A DNA stretch of 64,000 nt, from NCBI GenBank assembly GCA_035772785.1, contig JAOCPU010000038.1:186001-250000 (forward strand). Reading direction: 5' to 3'. The notes beneath the pieces are model-generated. The model had not been told where the DNA came from. It saw only the letters and a program-made list of their open reading frames with translations, and did not search any database. The translations under genes and the position numbers were made by a program. This DNA is from Phlebiopsis flavidoalba (lineage: Eukaryota; Basidiomycota; Agaricomycetes; Polyporales; Phanerochaetaceae). Below, one piece after another: positions 14,545 through 24,772 of the stretch (position 1 is its first letter; every line of letters begins with the position of its first letter).

Positions 14545-14950
14545 ATGGTCAGCATCAAGGTCGGCGACACCGTCCCCCACTATGCAAGTTCGCCACTGTC
14601 TACTACTCGGCGACCGAGCTCGAGTCCCACTCCGCCTGCGGTGGCTCGTAAGTCTCCTATCATAGTCTTCCCGCCCTGACGCGTACTTTTGAGCTGATCG
14701 ATGCCTGCCACAGCCTCCAAGCTGACCACCGACGCCTTCAATGGCAAGAAGGTCGTCATCTTCGCCGTCCCCGGAGCGTTCACTGTAAGCCTCAACCACG
14801 TCCTGCATAGATGACGCGTCTGATCGCGCCGATCTAGCCCTCTTGCCAGCGCCAACCACCTTCCCCCCTACGCCGAGAAGTACTACGCCGAGCTCAACGG
14901 CCAAGGGCGTCGACGCCGTCTACGTGCTCTCGAACAACGACCCCCCCTAA
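14545..14950 (+). CDS. Peroxiredoxin (PRX5/AhpE-type), 3' truncated
   Basis: Thiol peroxidase reducing hydrogen peroxide and organic hydroperoxides. The ATG at 14545 starts MVSIKVGDTVP. After a one- or two-base break at about 14582 the frame continues FATVYYSATELESHSACGG, then an intron (about 14648-14713), SKLTTDAFNGKKVVIFAVPG and AFT, and a second intron (14785-14837). The next exon begins PSC with the peroxidatic cysteine codon at 14844-14846, then ANHLPPYAEKYYAEL. The last readable part is KGVDAVYVLSNNDPP, ended by TAA at 14948-14950. Family members normally continue another 70-80 residues, through a WGR-containing helix and the C-terminal strand. None of that is found. Immediately downstream begins an F-box gene on the other strand, so the gene seems cut by a rearrangement. 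Confidence 0.85.
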
Positions 14951-14959
14951 GGCGTGCTC

Positions 14960-15638
14960 GATCCGACCTTGCGCGTCATCGCGCATCCGGGCTCGTGCGT
15001 TCGCATTGCCGGAGTGGAATGTCAGCTCGAGGACAACATCGCGTAACGCGGGGAAGGCGCGTCTGGACAAGTATTCCAGCAAGCAACGTTTGTGGACATA
15101 GCGTATGACCGCGGGGTCGATCATCTCTGTGTGAGTTGAGATCGGGAGATTAAAGCCGATGGTGAGCTCATGTAGGTGATTGGAGCTGCGTACTGCAATC
15201 GCTTCGACTTTCTGTGCCACGGCGGGGACTAGGATAGCTATGGGTCCAGATACCAGAATGTGATTGCTTGGACTCACTAAGAACACGGCTGTGGTCTTTC
15301 AGATAGATACGCAGGGTGTTCACCGATCGAATCAAGTATGCGACATCTGGGATGCTATTCAATAGGGCCCGATCTCCCGGCGTTGGTGCTTCCCATACGG
15401 GCACGATGATACTCCTGAGGGATTCTAGACAGAATGAAGCTTTGAAAAAATCCATTAGGGTCCGCGTGCAGCTTTGTCGTGACAGGATTAGGGAGGTAAC
15501 GCATGCGAGCAGGTCGCGGTTTCGCATGGATGGGTCGGGACACGACGGCGAGCGGGTAGCTTCCCAGTCTACAGGGTGTAGATACTCGAAGATGTGGTCG
15601 AGGAGTTCGGCAGGGAGGAGGGATGAGTTTATCTTCAT
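14960..15638 (-). CDS. F-box protein, C-terminally truncated
   Basis: F-box proteins recruit substrates to SCF ubiquitin ligases. The minus-strand start at 15638 gives MKINSSLLPAELLDHIFEYL, an unmistakable F-box N-terminus (LPxELLxxIFxYL). Downstream are FFKASFCLESLRSIIVPVW and LLNSIPDVAYLIRSVNTLRI, consistent with the leucine-rich substrate-recognition region of fungal F-box proteins. A frame change near 15280 leads to LVSGPIAILVPAV, LHELTIGFNLPIS and ALRDVVLELTF (15240-15010). The frame then runs into antisense peroxiredoxin sequence at about 14950. With roughly 230 residues it is less than half the usual length of this expanded basidiomycete family, so both this gene and the neighbouring peroxiredoxin appear truncated at one junction. 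Confidence 0.6.
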
Positions 15639-16042
15639 TCGCGGCAGAGCTGAAGGAGGTGGGCAGTTAGGGATTGTCGAGGTCGATCGCCAGGTTATGT
15701 GAGAAGTCTCCTAGCTGGAGTTCTTGACTCGATGAACACATTGTCGGTAACGGCAAGGTGGAGGGGCGAAGTCGAGTAATGTAGTAGATGATAGCGAGGT
15801 TGCAACGTGGGAGCTAAGACTCGGAGGCGGGACGGTCATATGACCTGCTGTCAATCACGGTCACGCACCTCATCACCTTGAAAACCTCAATATAGGGACC
15901 TCAGCAGAAAATATCCTTGCACTAGGCCTACCAGAACGATCCGTTGCAAGTTTTCATATAGACATCCCCGGCCGTGTCGATGCTATTGTGAATCTTTGTC
16001 CGGTGAGGTTCTAAATCAATGAGGAAAAGCGGTTTTATAAGG
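15639..16042. other. Upstream region of the F-box gene
   Basis: About 400 bases between the F-box start and the transposable element. No gene is recognised; it presumably holds the F-box promoter. Confidence 0.35.
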
Positions 16043-16050
16043 CAGGTGAT
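16043..16050. repeat. Left target-site duplication (CAGGTGAT)
   Basis: The 8-base sequence CAGGTGAT directly precedes the left terminal inverted repeat of the element at 16051. It is identical to the 8 bases directly following its right end. Confidence 0.85.
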
Positions 16051-16567
16051 CAAGGGGCGCTCGGGATATAAGCGCCCGACCCGATGCAGGGAGGGGGGGT
16101 CCCATGGTGACACCCTGAAAACATATTTTGAAAAACCAGTTATATACTACTTTTATTCACTTCAAATGCTCTACTTTGTACTCTTTGTGGTCAGTACATA
16201 TAGTTACACCCATTTCTCTGCAGAAACAGCACGGTTTGATGTGAGACACCATATATGGATGGCGCTTGCGTTTCAGAGATGCCCAGATCGAGAATGCCAT
16301 TGACATGAGGCCGCCAGCCAGTCAAGGAGGGGTTGTCATCAGAATGACAAGGCAGAGTGTATTAATGTACATTCAGGTATTGGTAGTGATAATATAGCAG
16401 ATTTACTCCTTTTACATGCATTTTGTTTAAGAAAAGATTGATTTTATTTGTCATAAAATTGTAAAATAATTTGAAAATAATACGTAGGGGAGGGGGGGTC
16501 GGTAGGTGGCACCCTTAAGCGTAAAATGCGGCATCGGGTCATGTATTCCGATCCCGATCGCCCCTTG
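16051..16567. mobile_element. hAT-like MITE, 517 bp, non-autonomous
   Basis: Miniature inverted-repeat element. The left end reads CAAGGGGCGCTCGGGAT (16051-16067). The right end, reverse complemented from 16567 to 16551, reads CAAGGGGCGATCGGGAT: 16 of 17 bases match. About 10-11 bases further in, both ends share ACCCGATGC (16079-16087 and its inverse at 16532-16540), extending the inverted repeat to about 37 bases with a variable middle. It is flanked by perfect 8-bp duplications CAGGTGAT. An 8-bp duplication and ends starting CAAGG (fitting the hAT YARNG consensus) point to the hAT superfamily. The interior is AT-rich, has a G-rich run near each end (16089-16099 and 16487-16500), and contains no transposase-like open frame, so it must have been moved in trans. 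The perfect duplication indicates a fairly recent insertion. Confidence 0.8.
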
Positions 16568-16575
16568 CAGGTGAT
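16568..16575. repeat. Right target-site duplication (CAGGTGAT)
   Basis: Second copy of CAGGTGAT, immediately after the right terminal inverted repeat that ends at 16567. Confidence 0.85.
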
Positions 16576-17538
16576 TGTCAGGATATTGAAAAAGTCCGGT
16601 GCATGACATGCAAGTTGAACAGAATAGTATAACTCTAACACTGTTGACATCCTCCGTGTCCCGATGAACACGAAGTCAAGCTACATTTCTGGTCATGAGC
16701 ACAGCAAGTTTATGCATATAGTTGAGAACTCACTGTCAGTGCGTATCATGCATAGACAGTGCGTCTTGCATAAGCAGCCCCATGAAAGAGCCCCGTGGCA
16801 ATCGAAGTGGTGGATGACCAGGACGAAGTTACATTCAAGTAGCATAACAACTTTTTCTGTAGTCAGCGGGTAAGTGCATTGTTACTGACACTACTGATCT
16901 ATTGTTTAAACTCCGCTATTGCTAGTCATTATCTTCACTTCATGACCCTATTGATGGTCTCGATGCGGTTGTTACCACATAAGAAAAGGAGTTGCTTAGG
17001 TTCGTTTCTCAAACCTTCATGCCAGTGTCATTCTTTGACACGAGCTCGCGCTTTGTGGGCAAGCTCGAGCTCGGTAATTTAGAGTGAGGTGAGAGAAGGT
17101 ATGCCCTTCTGCACTATCCGTATTACGTTTTGTTCATTTTCAGGTATATCTTGTAGCAAAGCGTCAAAGCGTGGATCCTAGGTGGCGGCCGCATTGGGCA
17201 GGCGTTGTTCACAAGGAGACCCGCGGTGCAATAGCATCAAGCCGGAGCCGCAACCTGGTGTTGTTGTGTGTCAGTTAGTTGTCTTGTCGGGCCCTTGTAC
17301 AACAGCGACTATAGACAGAAAGGCAACCTTGTGAACATCTGGACCCTAGCCCGCCAACACTAAGCCCAACGTTGCCGAAACAACCATGGTCCCTTATAAC
17401 CACCCATCGAGTGGCCCTGATCTTCCTACATTGCAGCCCCCCCTTGCTTCCTCGTACACTGTCCCTGGGGGTGGACGACATTTTGTACCTTTCAAGTACT
17501 TCTCAAGACTTATTTTGAGCTATCCCGATCACACCCGG
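16576..17538. other. Intergenic region, no gene recognised
   Basis: AT-rich at first, becoming balanced. Two short plus-strand open frames (16664-16873, 16879-17082) have no recognisable content. Near 17041-17075 the motif GAGCTCG recurs three times as a partial palindrome. The promoter of the next gene must lie in the last few hundred bases. Confidence 0.35.
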
Positions 17539-18533
17539 ATGATGACCTCGCTAGACTACTCGCCGCACTCGAGCCCCTACTCAGCTCCTCCTCAGACGTC
17601 GAATGCGCTCAACACCAAGCAGCGAATACGCCTGGTCCGCTCAACCAGAAAGCTTGGGGCTGTTTTAGGGGGCTACACCTCAAGTAGCTGAAAAAACGAG
17701 GAGCTTTACCCGTTGGGAGCTCCTCTTACCACCTTCCCTTCCTGTTCGTCTTCGAGCATTATTCCTCGACGTCCGAGCTGTCGCGAGGATACAGACGCTA
17801 CCCCTCAGTGTCCGTCTCTGAGCACATCCGACGCCGTGCGCTCAAAGAAAATGTGTTCTACCTCCTCCGCGTCGAGCACAAGCTCATCTGTATCCCTCGC
17901 CCTCGAGTCCACCAGCACACGCTTCCCCCCTCCCTCGAAACGAAAACCGTCGATGAAGTTCAGGACACACTCCAAGACAAGTCGCGACCATCTAATGACG
18001 CGCCGCGCCCGCTAGTCCTGCGCTTAACTTCTGTGCCCAAGGCGTTGAACCTCTCGACGCCAACAACCGCACTCGCCCTCCCCGTCGCAGAACAGCAGCC
18101 TCCTATGAGGTCTCCGAGCACCCCAACGCCGACGGGTACACACCCATCATCACTCCAACGACGCCCGTCTTCCCTTCCGCTTCGGAGACGCGACGCAGGC
18201 GCATGGCGAAGCTTACGCGCACACTGGGCGAGATTATTCCACCGCATCTAGTTTTTGGTGCGAAGAAACCGGCGCAAGAGTTTGCAGGCAGAGGAGGAGG
18301 AAGAGGAGGAGCATTATTACCCGCCGGCACCATTGACACCGTCCACGCCCAAGACGCAGTACAGCGTCGCAGCATGTCTGTTTGACCTCGCGGGGCAGCC
18401 ACCCGAGTTTGTTCCTCGGGATCACGCTCGTCGAGAGTGTGGGTCACCGGTAACAAATCGTGGAGAGGGGAATGGAACAGAAAAGACATCCGGGAGGTCC
18501 AGAAAGCAGCTGCGCTCGCTGAAGGCCCGCTAG
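17539..18533 (+). CDS. Conserved Agaricomycete protein of unknown function
   Basis: The frame from the ATG at 17539 or 17542 begins MTSLDYSPHSSPYS and then NTKQRIRLVRSTRKLGAVLG, a highly conserved N-terminal block of a fungus-specific family. One base out of place near 17675 moves the frame to ATPQVAE. A variable middle has LRVEHKLICIPRP (17860-17905) and RPLVLRLTSVPKALNLST (18007-18062). A basic helix follows, RRRRMAKLTRTLGEIIPPHL (18190-18250). The C-terminus, spread over two frames, is RVWVTGNKSWRGEWNRKDIR (about 18437-18495) and then KQLRSLKAR with the stop at 18533. No enzyme motif, membrane segment or signal peptide is seen. The basic, Pro/Ser-rich composition suggests an intracellular regulatory or structural protein. 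Family recognition is from memory of similar hypothetical proteins; function is unknown. At least three frame breaks are present. Confidence 0.7.
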
Positions 18534-18544
18534 AGAGCGACACA

Positions 18545-18769
18545 TTACGGGATTTTTATGATTTGCTTTAATGTTTTAGCTTTCACGTTAAACAGGCAGG
18601 CCGTGTGGACGATGTAATTTCTTAACTCATTGTACAATTCTTGTTGTAGGACGCTTGTTGTATCACCTCTATAATAATCCGGTGTATTGTAATAGTTAGT
18701 AAAATCGTGTAGTTCTTCATCCTTACTGTAAAATTGTACCAATGCATGCCAATGACGCTCATGATCCAA
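18545..18769 (-). CDS. Small AT-rich open frame, unknown
   Basis: A 74-codon minus-strand frame, clearly lower in GC than its neighbours, that starts MDHERHWHALVQFYSKDEEL and contains DFTNYYNTPDYYRGD. The composition (rich in Tyr, Asn, Glu) looks protein-like rather than a chance frame in GC-rich DNA. It lies between the convergent ends of the conserved protein and the thioesterase gene, so it might simply be 3' untranslated sequence. No family is recognised. Confidence 0.2.
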   Translation of the reverse strand: MDHERHWHALVQFYSKDEELHDFTNYYNTPDYYRGDTTSVLQQELYNELRNYIVHTACLFNVKAKTLKQIIKIP

Positions 18770-19001
18770 TGGACCGCGCTATCAGGGCCTTCCGACCAAA
18801 GTACTAGACAAATCCATTACCGCAGACAGCTGGCAACGACAGGTCCTGGACATCTAGGGTATATTGAAACAGAGGTGATGGAGGTGCGCGCAGTAACTAT
18901 GATGCCTTGGACGGGTGGAAACGTGCAGGGGACGGCGCAAGTGATGCCTCGGTGGCGTCGCTCGCTGGGATCTGGCGGTGCACCCAATCCGTGCATGCAG
19001 C

Positions 19002-19805
19002 TTACATCGGGTTAAGCATCTTTGCATAGCGAGGTTGGATGAAGAGAGCACTATAGTAACCAGTTAGCGAGTAGACAGACGAACATGTTCGTTGCTGTCT
19101 TACTTTGGCCTCGACTAGAACTGTCCGTTCAGGTCTTCGACGTTCCCCGACACTTTGACTTTGCGCCCAGCCTTTCATCGACCTTGTCTTGCATGACAAC
19201 GAACTAGGAAATGATGAGGATACACAGCGAAGGTGGGCCAAGGAAACGCACGCTGATCCGCTCGTGTGGGCGCACGGTAGTTCAACGTGAGATTCGCCGT
19301 TACACCAATCTTATCCGGCAGATTAAGCAATGACTGAATCACGCAATCAGCGCACAAAACAGCATAAAGAAGCAGCCATTACTCACTTATACGGCCCAAG
19401 CTCTCGTCCAACAACGTCGCCAGCAGCCCACCATGCACGATGCCCTCGTGCCCGCAAAAGCGCAGTGCCCCAAATGAGTGATATGGACCACTGCCTCGCT
19501 TTCGTCCTTCCTCGCCCGCACGAGAGGGCGGCAGAGTGAGCTTGCCCGGTTCCGCGAAGCCGCCGCCCGTCAGGCTGTTCGTGAGCTGTTCCTTCGGTAC
19601 GGCCATGTACGGCCTGGTTTCGTACCACTCCGCTTGCGTACTGGCTTGTTCCTAGCCCCGCGAGCACCGGCAGGCTCTGAAGCCGGCTTTCACGAGCTCT
19701 TCGGTGTACGCTATCGCCGAGGGGTGGTCCCGGTTCTGGCGGGGGGAGGGGCGATGGCCGCGTAAATATATGTAGCGAGCTCAGGTGGGTAGAGCGAGCT
19801 CCCAC
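19002..19805 (-). CDS. Thioesterase-superfamily (hotdog fold) protein
   Basis: Likely acyl-CoA thioesterase of the 4HBT/PaaI group. Reading leftwards: an N-terminal extension containing AIAYTEELVKAGFRA (about 19720-19670), then EWYETRPYMAVPKEQLTNS (19625-19570) and GPGKLTLPP. The hotdog core follows with GHEGIVHGGLLATLLDESLG (19450-19390), the family's signature HGG-x-LLDE. After an intron come LPDKIGVTANLTLNYRAPT (19315-19260) and, after another, LVEAK and QPRYAKMLNPM with the stop at 19002-19004. The conserved Asp/Glu of LLDE and the NLTLNYRAP strand are intact. The N-terminal part changes frame at least twice (near 19640 and 19550). Basidiomycete homologues are often predicted mitochondrial; the start codon here was not resolved. 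Confidence 0.8.
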
Positions 19806-20419
19806 TGTGTATGCACAGTGAAAGCAAGCAGACGGTCGGTAAAAGCACTGTTCTAAGCGACTTGAGCCAGCTAGGTTGGGCAGCGTTTTCCGAGCTAGTA
19901 GAGGCGAATCTCCCGAGGGACTGTGTGTGAGACGCCGTCTCGAAGACTTAGCTCAAGTTATTGCGGAGGCGCAGCGGAGAGCATAGGCTTCAATGAAGTG
20001 AGGTGGGATGGTCGTGTTAGAGACAACCAGCCCATTCCCCTCTCTGGGTGTTCGGCATTCGGTCCGTCTCGCCCCGCAGGGTTGGATTGTCACTGTAGCA
20101 CATGTGTTTGTTCCTGCTAGATCAAAGCCTCCGCCGCTTCCCCATACGGCTTGAAGGTTCTCGTTTCTTACACGTCATGCGCGTTTAGCATTTATCTTTC
20201 GGTGAGTCCATACCCAACTTCAATAAAGATTATCAGACCATTATTAATGTCAAGCTCATTTTTCCAACTTTAGTATGGGAATATCCCAAGGGCCGCCCCA
20301 AAACGTTGCTGTGGATAAAACTATTCCACGTTGTCTCGACGTTACGCTGAATTCCTGTATTCGTAACCTTTTTACCCAACGGTCCCGTATTAATCGGTGC
20401 CAAAAACACTAGTCAAAGA
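19806..20419. other. Intergenic region, no gene seen
   Basis: Contains the promoter side of the thioesterase gene (minus strand). No coding motif, RNA gene or repeat was recognised. Confidence 0.4.
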
Positions 20420-21555
20420 TTGGTATGTGCAGCCAAAATAGCTGGACCCTCTAACCATCTACCCCACCAAACCATTGTTCTTCTGGGGAAAGACACTTCA
20501 CAGGGTCAGATTAAACTTGGCCTACCTCGCCAGATGCTTTATGGGGAAAACAAGGAGATCTTCACGTCTCGGGGACTGCCACAAAACAAGGGACTCCTTT
20601 GGGAACCTGGAATGGAAAAAAAAACTCCGCAATCTTTCCGCTTCACACTGTGGTGGGGAGCATTGGCAGAAAGGGCGTGAAGGACAAAAGTCTCTATGTC
20701 AAGGACTGGAACCTGGTGGCGACGAATCCGTTGAGTCCTCCGGTCCTGAAGATGCCCTCGGGCGGTCTCTAGCCCCAAACTTTCTATGTCACCCCAGATA
20801 CTCCTTTCAAGATGACTGGTTGCAACGGGCTAATTATAAGCGCACACACATTAGGGACGACTTCAGAGTCGTCCTATGTTTTGGCGGCCGCAGTAAACAA
20901 TACACAACCCGTGCATCGCTGACGTGTGACTGCTCATACTCTTGGCCGACGAATATTTGTGCACGGCAGAAAAACAACACAAAAACCCGATGTGTGGCTG
21001 TTCTCTCACCCGAAACAGACCGCATTCATTGCTCTTCCAATGAAAGAGCGGAAACGGGTCTGCATATCCACGGACTGTCCAGAGGCGTTGAATTCTCCGT
21101 CAGGTTTCCCTGGGCTTCAAGGGACCCGCCACACCACTGGTGATCGAACAAGAAGAAGGGCGAGACGATATTCGAATGTGTGAGTCCCAGCTGTTCCACC
21201 GCCGTTATCCCATGCCTTATTCCTACAATCCGCTAATTATAAAGCCTCATGCATGATTAGCCCTAGTGGATGGTACTCATCAAGTCGAGAACCTAAACGG
21301 CTGTGCATCTCTATCAATCACAACTGGTGCAACAGCCGTCAACCTACCCATGCTGTACTCGTCGATGTGCGCACGAAGAAGGTCGTGGAAGTAGGAGCAT
21401 GCGTTGGACGATGTTCTTCAACTCTACGAGATGCGCACCCGAACGACGGCGAGGCAACATGGAAATCTGAGTTTTTGCGCAGTCGTTCAGCAACTCGTGG
21501 AACAAGGACGCAGGGTGGAGTCAGTCTCCGCTTTTATCACTGGTTGCCATGATCC
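20420..21555 (+). CDS. Hypothetical protein, several exons, unknown
   Basis: Protein-like segments follow one another on the plus strand in shifting frames: GQIKLGLPRQMLYGENKEIF (about 20510-20565), TPQSFRFTLWWG (20620-20660), GVKDKSLYVKDWNLVATNPL (20675-20735), TPFKMTGCNGLIISAHTLG (20800-20856) and, further on, LVEQGRRVESVSAFITGCHD (21495-21555). The 222-codon frame at 20475-21143 is the longest in the window but overlaps these in another register and may be a shadow. No family, signal peptide or active site is recognised. A frame-broken gene of about 350 residues is my best reading. Confidence 0.35.
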
Positions 21556-22429
21556 CCACGCTCACATTGTGATGTATTAGTTGGCCTTACCGTTCTGGCG
21601 CAATGGTTAAACACGCATCTCCCACGAGGGGGGGCTACAGTGCGAGAAGGCTTACCACTTGTTACCATGTCGTAGAGGTTAGCTTTTCGCCGTGCCTTCC
21701 TTCGTAACACATCTGATTAGTTTGCTCATGTCCAGATACCTTGCTTCCGGCCAACGGTCTCTTCAACAGGCCTATATTTCGCTCAGCCCCGCCCTCACCT
21801 GTTACGCCCACCAGATGAATTCGTTCACAATCAGGTCAAGCGATGCTACCAAGACTTCATACGAAGAGATCGGCTTGAGTGCGTAAGGGGACGTCAAGGA
21901 TGTTGTTCTGGGAGATTGCATCGCTGTTGGCACATACAGTGAAATTGGAACTATTTATGATCTGAATCGAGATCGTAATTGTAAACCCCGCCCCCCCCCG
22001 ATCCCCCCCGCGAGCTATCATATTACGTCGGAAATTGGGGCTGTAAAGGCAGGGCTTTGTGTGATGATGAACGAAAGAGTGCTAGCAAATCTGTGATACA
22101 ACAAAAGTTAAATACTGAGCAAAATTTGAAATTATTGCGCAAAAGAGAAGAAAGGATCGTTAGTTACGTTGAGGTAGGCCTACGGGTAGTAGCCAGACAT
22201 TTCTCAACAAGAGAAGGCTGCAGTGCGGGCTCCTGGTTCTTCCGCTGGGGCGGACAGCCAGCGACCTGCATGCTGTTTTGCTGCGCGCGAGAGTGGGCGG
22301 CACGCCGTTTTGTTGCATGAAGGTGAGGCGTGAACGGTACGCCGTTTTGCTTTTGCGCTAGAGTGGGATACTCTTGCAGGGAAGAGAGCTCGAGGACTCT
22401 GGAATGAGGGCGACGGTGGCAGGCGTAGG
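21556..22429. other. Intergenic region with C/G runs, no gene seen
   Basis: Contains C homopolymers at 21986-22010 and a degenerate tandem copy of GTTTTGC..GCGAGAGTGGG (about 22273-22298 and 22340-22368). A tRNA-like GGCGCAATGGTTAA string at 21598 does not fold into a full tRNA. No gene is recognised. Confidence 0.35.
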
Positions 22430-24772
22430 CACCTAGTGCGGTGGCGGCCGCAGGAAGCGATAGACCATCAGATTCTGTGTGTTGGCCATTGCGGCAGGTA
22501 GGACGGGCGCAAAGTCTGTCGGATGGGGGCACCTCTGGTTCGCCGTGATTTGCAGAGGACCCATGATAGCTCTGGCGGGACATCGAGAAACGCTGAGTGA
22601 AAGGGAACATGAGGCATGTTTTTGAGGTTGTGTCTTGAACAGGGACGAAGCAGCATAGAGACTCTCAGTAGATAAAGCTGGAGCAAGGCCAGAGTCCAAG
22701 GTCAAGATAGGGCGTGTTGTACATTTGTTGTAGGTAGGGTTCGTGGGTGCGACGATACGAAGCTGTTCGCCCCGACAGTAGACCCTGAAGGGACGCCCTG
22801 CGCATGGGCCCCAGAGAGGAGCCGCAAGGAGGGGTCAGGGGAGTCAAGGTAAGGCTGAGAAGTCGTGGGCTGATTGAATTAAACAATCCTGAGCGGGGCT
22901 TCTGGGCAGCAAGCCATTAGTAGGACCAGGAGAGATCGCGCTTGCAGATTCACGTGGCAAATAAAAGTTGTTGCCCAGACCATACATCCCAGAGTGAGCT
23001 TGTACAGGGTTTCCGGAGTGCCGCGCAGTGCGAATGCTAGATTGCGCAGGGTAGCCGGGGAGAAGCAGGCCAGGCTGTCCGCCGTGTATGCCGATGTCTG
23101 CCGAGTAGTAGCTTGGGTCTGGACACAAAACTGCGAGGGAGAAAAACGAAGAGCTTTGCCGGATGAAGGTGACATCTGAGGCGCGATTGATAGACTCGAT
23201 TGGTGCGGACACGTCCCGACTTTGTGCTCGTGAAGCCAGGCGGCGGCAGGCTCTGTTTTCAGTCGTGTTGAGGGGTACAGCACCTAGATCGTGCTCGTAA
23301 TTGTACGGAATAGGGCTTGGAAAAGCTCGATGTACCAGTATTGAAAGACTGAGGAGCCCGGTAACCGGCCTCAGCTGATTTAAATGACAGATTCAAGGAA
23401 CTTACAGGAAAAAAAAGCGAAGAGGCAGCGATGGAGACGAAGGAGTAGGATCGATCATGTTGGAAGCAGTACTATATTGCGCGGACAGCAGGGCGATGGG
23501 GAAGAATATCCTTTCTAGTGCGTAGCATGGGGGTTTGGACCGTTTGTCAAGTTTTGAGACCTCAGTCGTTGAGAAGGAGGGTGAGCCACCGAGGCGCGGC
23601 GCTTCTGGGAAACCTGAGATGGCGCGTATTTGTGGCGCCAATAGTCTGGGTGGGTTTGCAGGCACGTCGAGCTTCGATTGTAGGCCACCGTCGGGCACAG
23701 CGAACCCAGGGTCGGGGAGAACGAGGTGACGGCAAAACCACCTGGCTGAGGCCGGTCGAGGGAGTCACACCAATTAGGTGGAATAACGTCGCCGTAGGTA
23801 TCCTGTCGACCTACATAGTCAGGTTGAAGAGAGACTGCCCGCCGTCGCGCGTGGGGCTAGGCGGAGGCATCCCCAGGAGGTCCGGAGTGAAGCCCGCGGT
23901 AGTTTGGCACCAGCCGGGACTAGACGACTGAGATGGGTTTGCTTCAGGGGTGGAGGCAATATCTTCAGGTAGGGCTCGCGGTGTGACCATGTTGAGCATG
24001 AACACAACCTCCTCCTCCAGAGTCCTGTGGTTGTCTCTGGCTCTGGCAACTATGTCGGCTCGCATTGCGGCCAATTTGCGTTGCAGGCGAGCGTTGGTGA
24101 ATCCCATATTCTGGATTGTCAGCTCTAACGTGTCGGTAGACGCGTCCTTCTCGGTGCATTTGAAATGCGCCGTCTCTCGCATCGAAGGTGGTATGAGTGG
24201 TGGTGTCTGATATGGCCGCGCAGGGGATCCAAGTTGGGACGTAGCGTTTATCACAAGGAACCAGTACGGCGTTCTTCAGGCTGCTTGGGTTTTCTGGATC
24301 TGGAATGACCTCAACAACGTAAGGACACTCGAAGGGCTTGATACCCAAGTGGCCGCAAAAGTGAGACTCCATCTTGCGCAGGCGTAAGTCCTGGTCTTGG
24401 AGCAAGGCGGCGAACAAGCAATGATAAACGGCTTGGGCTCTAGGTACAATCAGATCTCGGCCCACGCGAGAGGGCATAATGACAGCTTACTTTGGCCCGA
24501 CTCACCAGGTCTGGTGAATGAATTTCCGTAACGTGATCTTCCATGATATGGTTCAACATGCAATAGCCGTTTGCGGACACCACAGTACAGGTATCACTAA
24601 GGGGACAGCGATGTGGTGTCTCCTCAGTCTGTAAAAACGTCAAAGTTATGTGAGATGTCACGACAAGGTGCTGCGTTCGACAACTCACTGTATCGTACGT
24701 AGGGATAACTGCATGCAACTTAAGGGGAACGGCGGAACTCGCTGTGGCTTCTCCTACTAATCCGCTGACCAT
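22430..24772 (-). CDS. C2H2-like zinc-finger regulator, frame-broken
   Basis: Minus-strand gene starting MVSGLVGEATASSAV at 24772. After a small intron (about 24690-24630) it encodes TPHRCPLSDTCTVVSANGYC followed by LNHIMEDH, giving a C-x5-C...H-x4-H arrangement like a divergent C2H2 finger. A second exon has LLQDQDLRLRKMESHFCGHL and GIKPFECPY, another Cys/His-rich element. A coiled-coil segment follows: LELTIQNMGFTNARLQRKLA and TLEEEVVFMLNMVTP (24140-23985), then long Pro/Ser-rich, probably disordered sequence to about 22430 (for example GIHGGQPGLLLPGYPAQSS). This order fits a transcription regulator acting in the nucleus. Exon borders and the 3' end are uncertain. I could not assign a subfamily. 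Confidence 0.5.

Noticed and set aside
20475..21143. 222-codon open frame taken as a complete gene
   Set aside because: Its composition (Cys/Arg/His-rich) is that of a shadow frame. More plausible protein segments overlap it in other registers, so it is not listed as a separate gene.
21590..21660. tRNA-like string GGCGCAATGGTTAA
   Set aside because: Looks like a tRNA D-arm, but no acceptor pairing, anticodon stem or T-arm (GGTTCGANTCC) follows.
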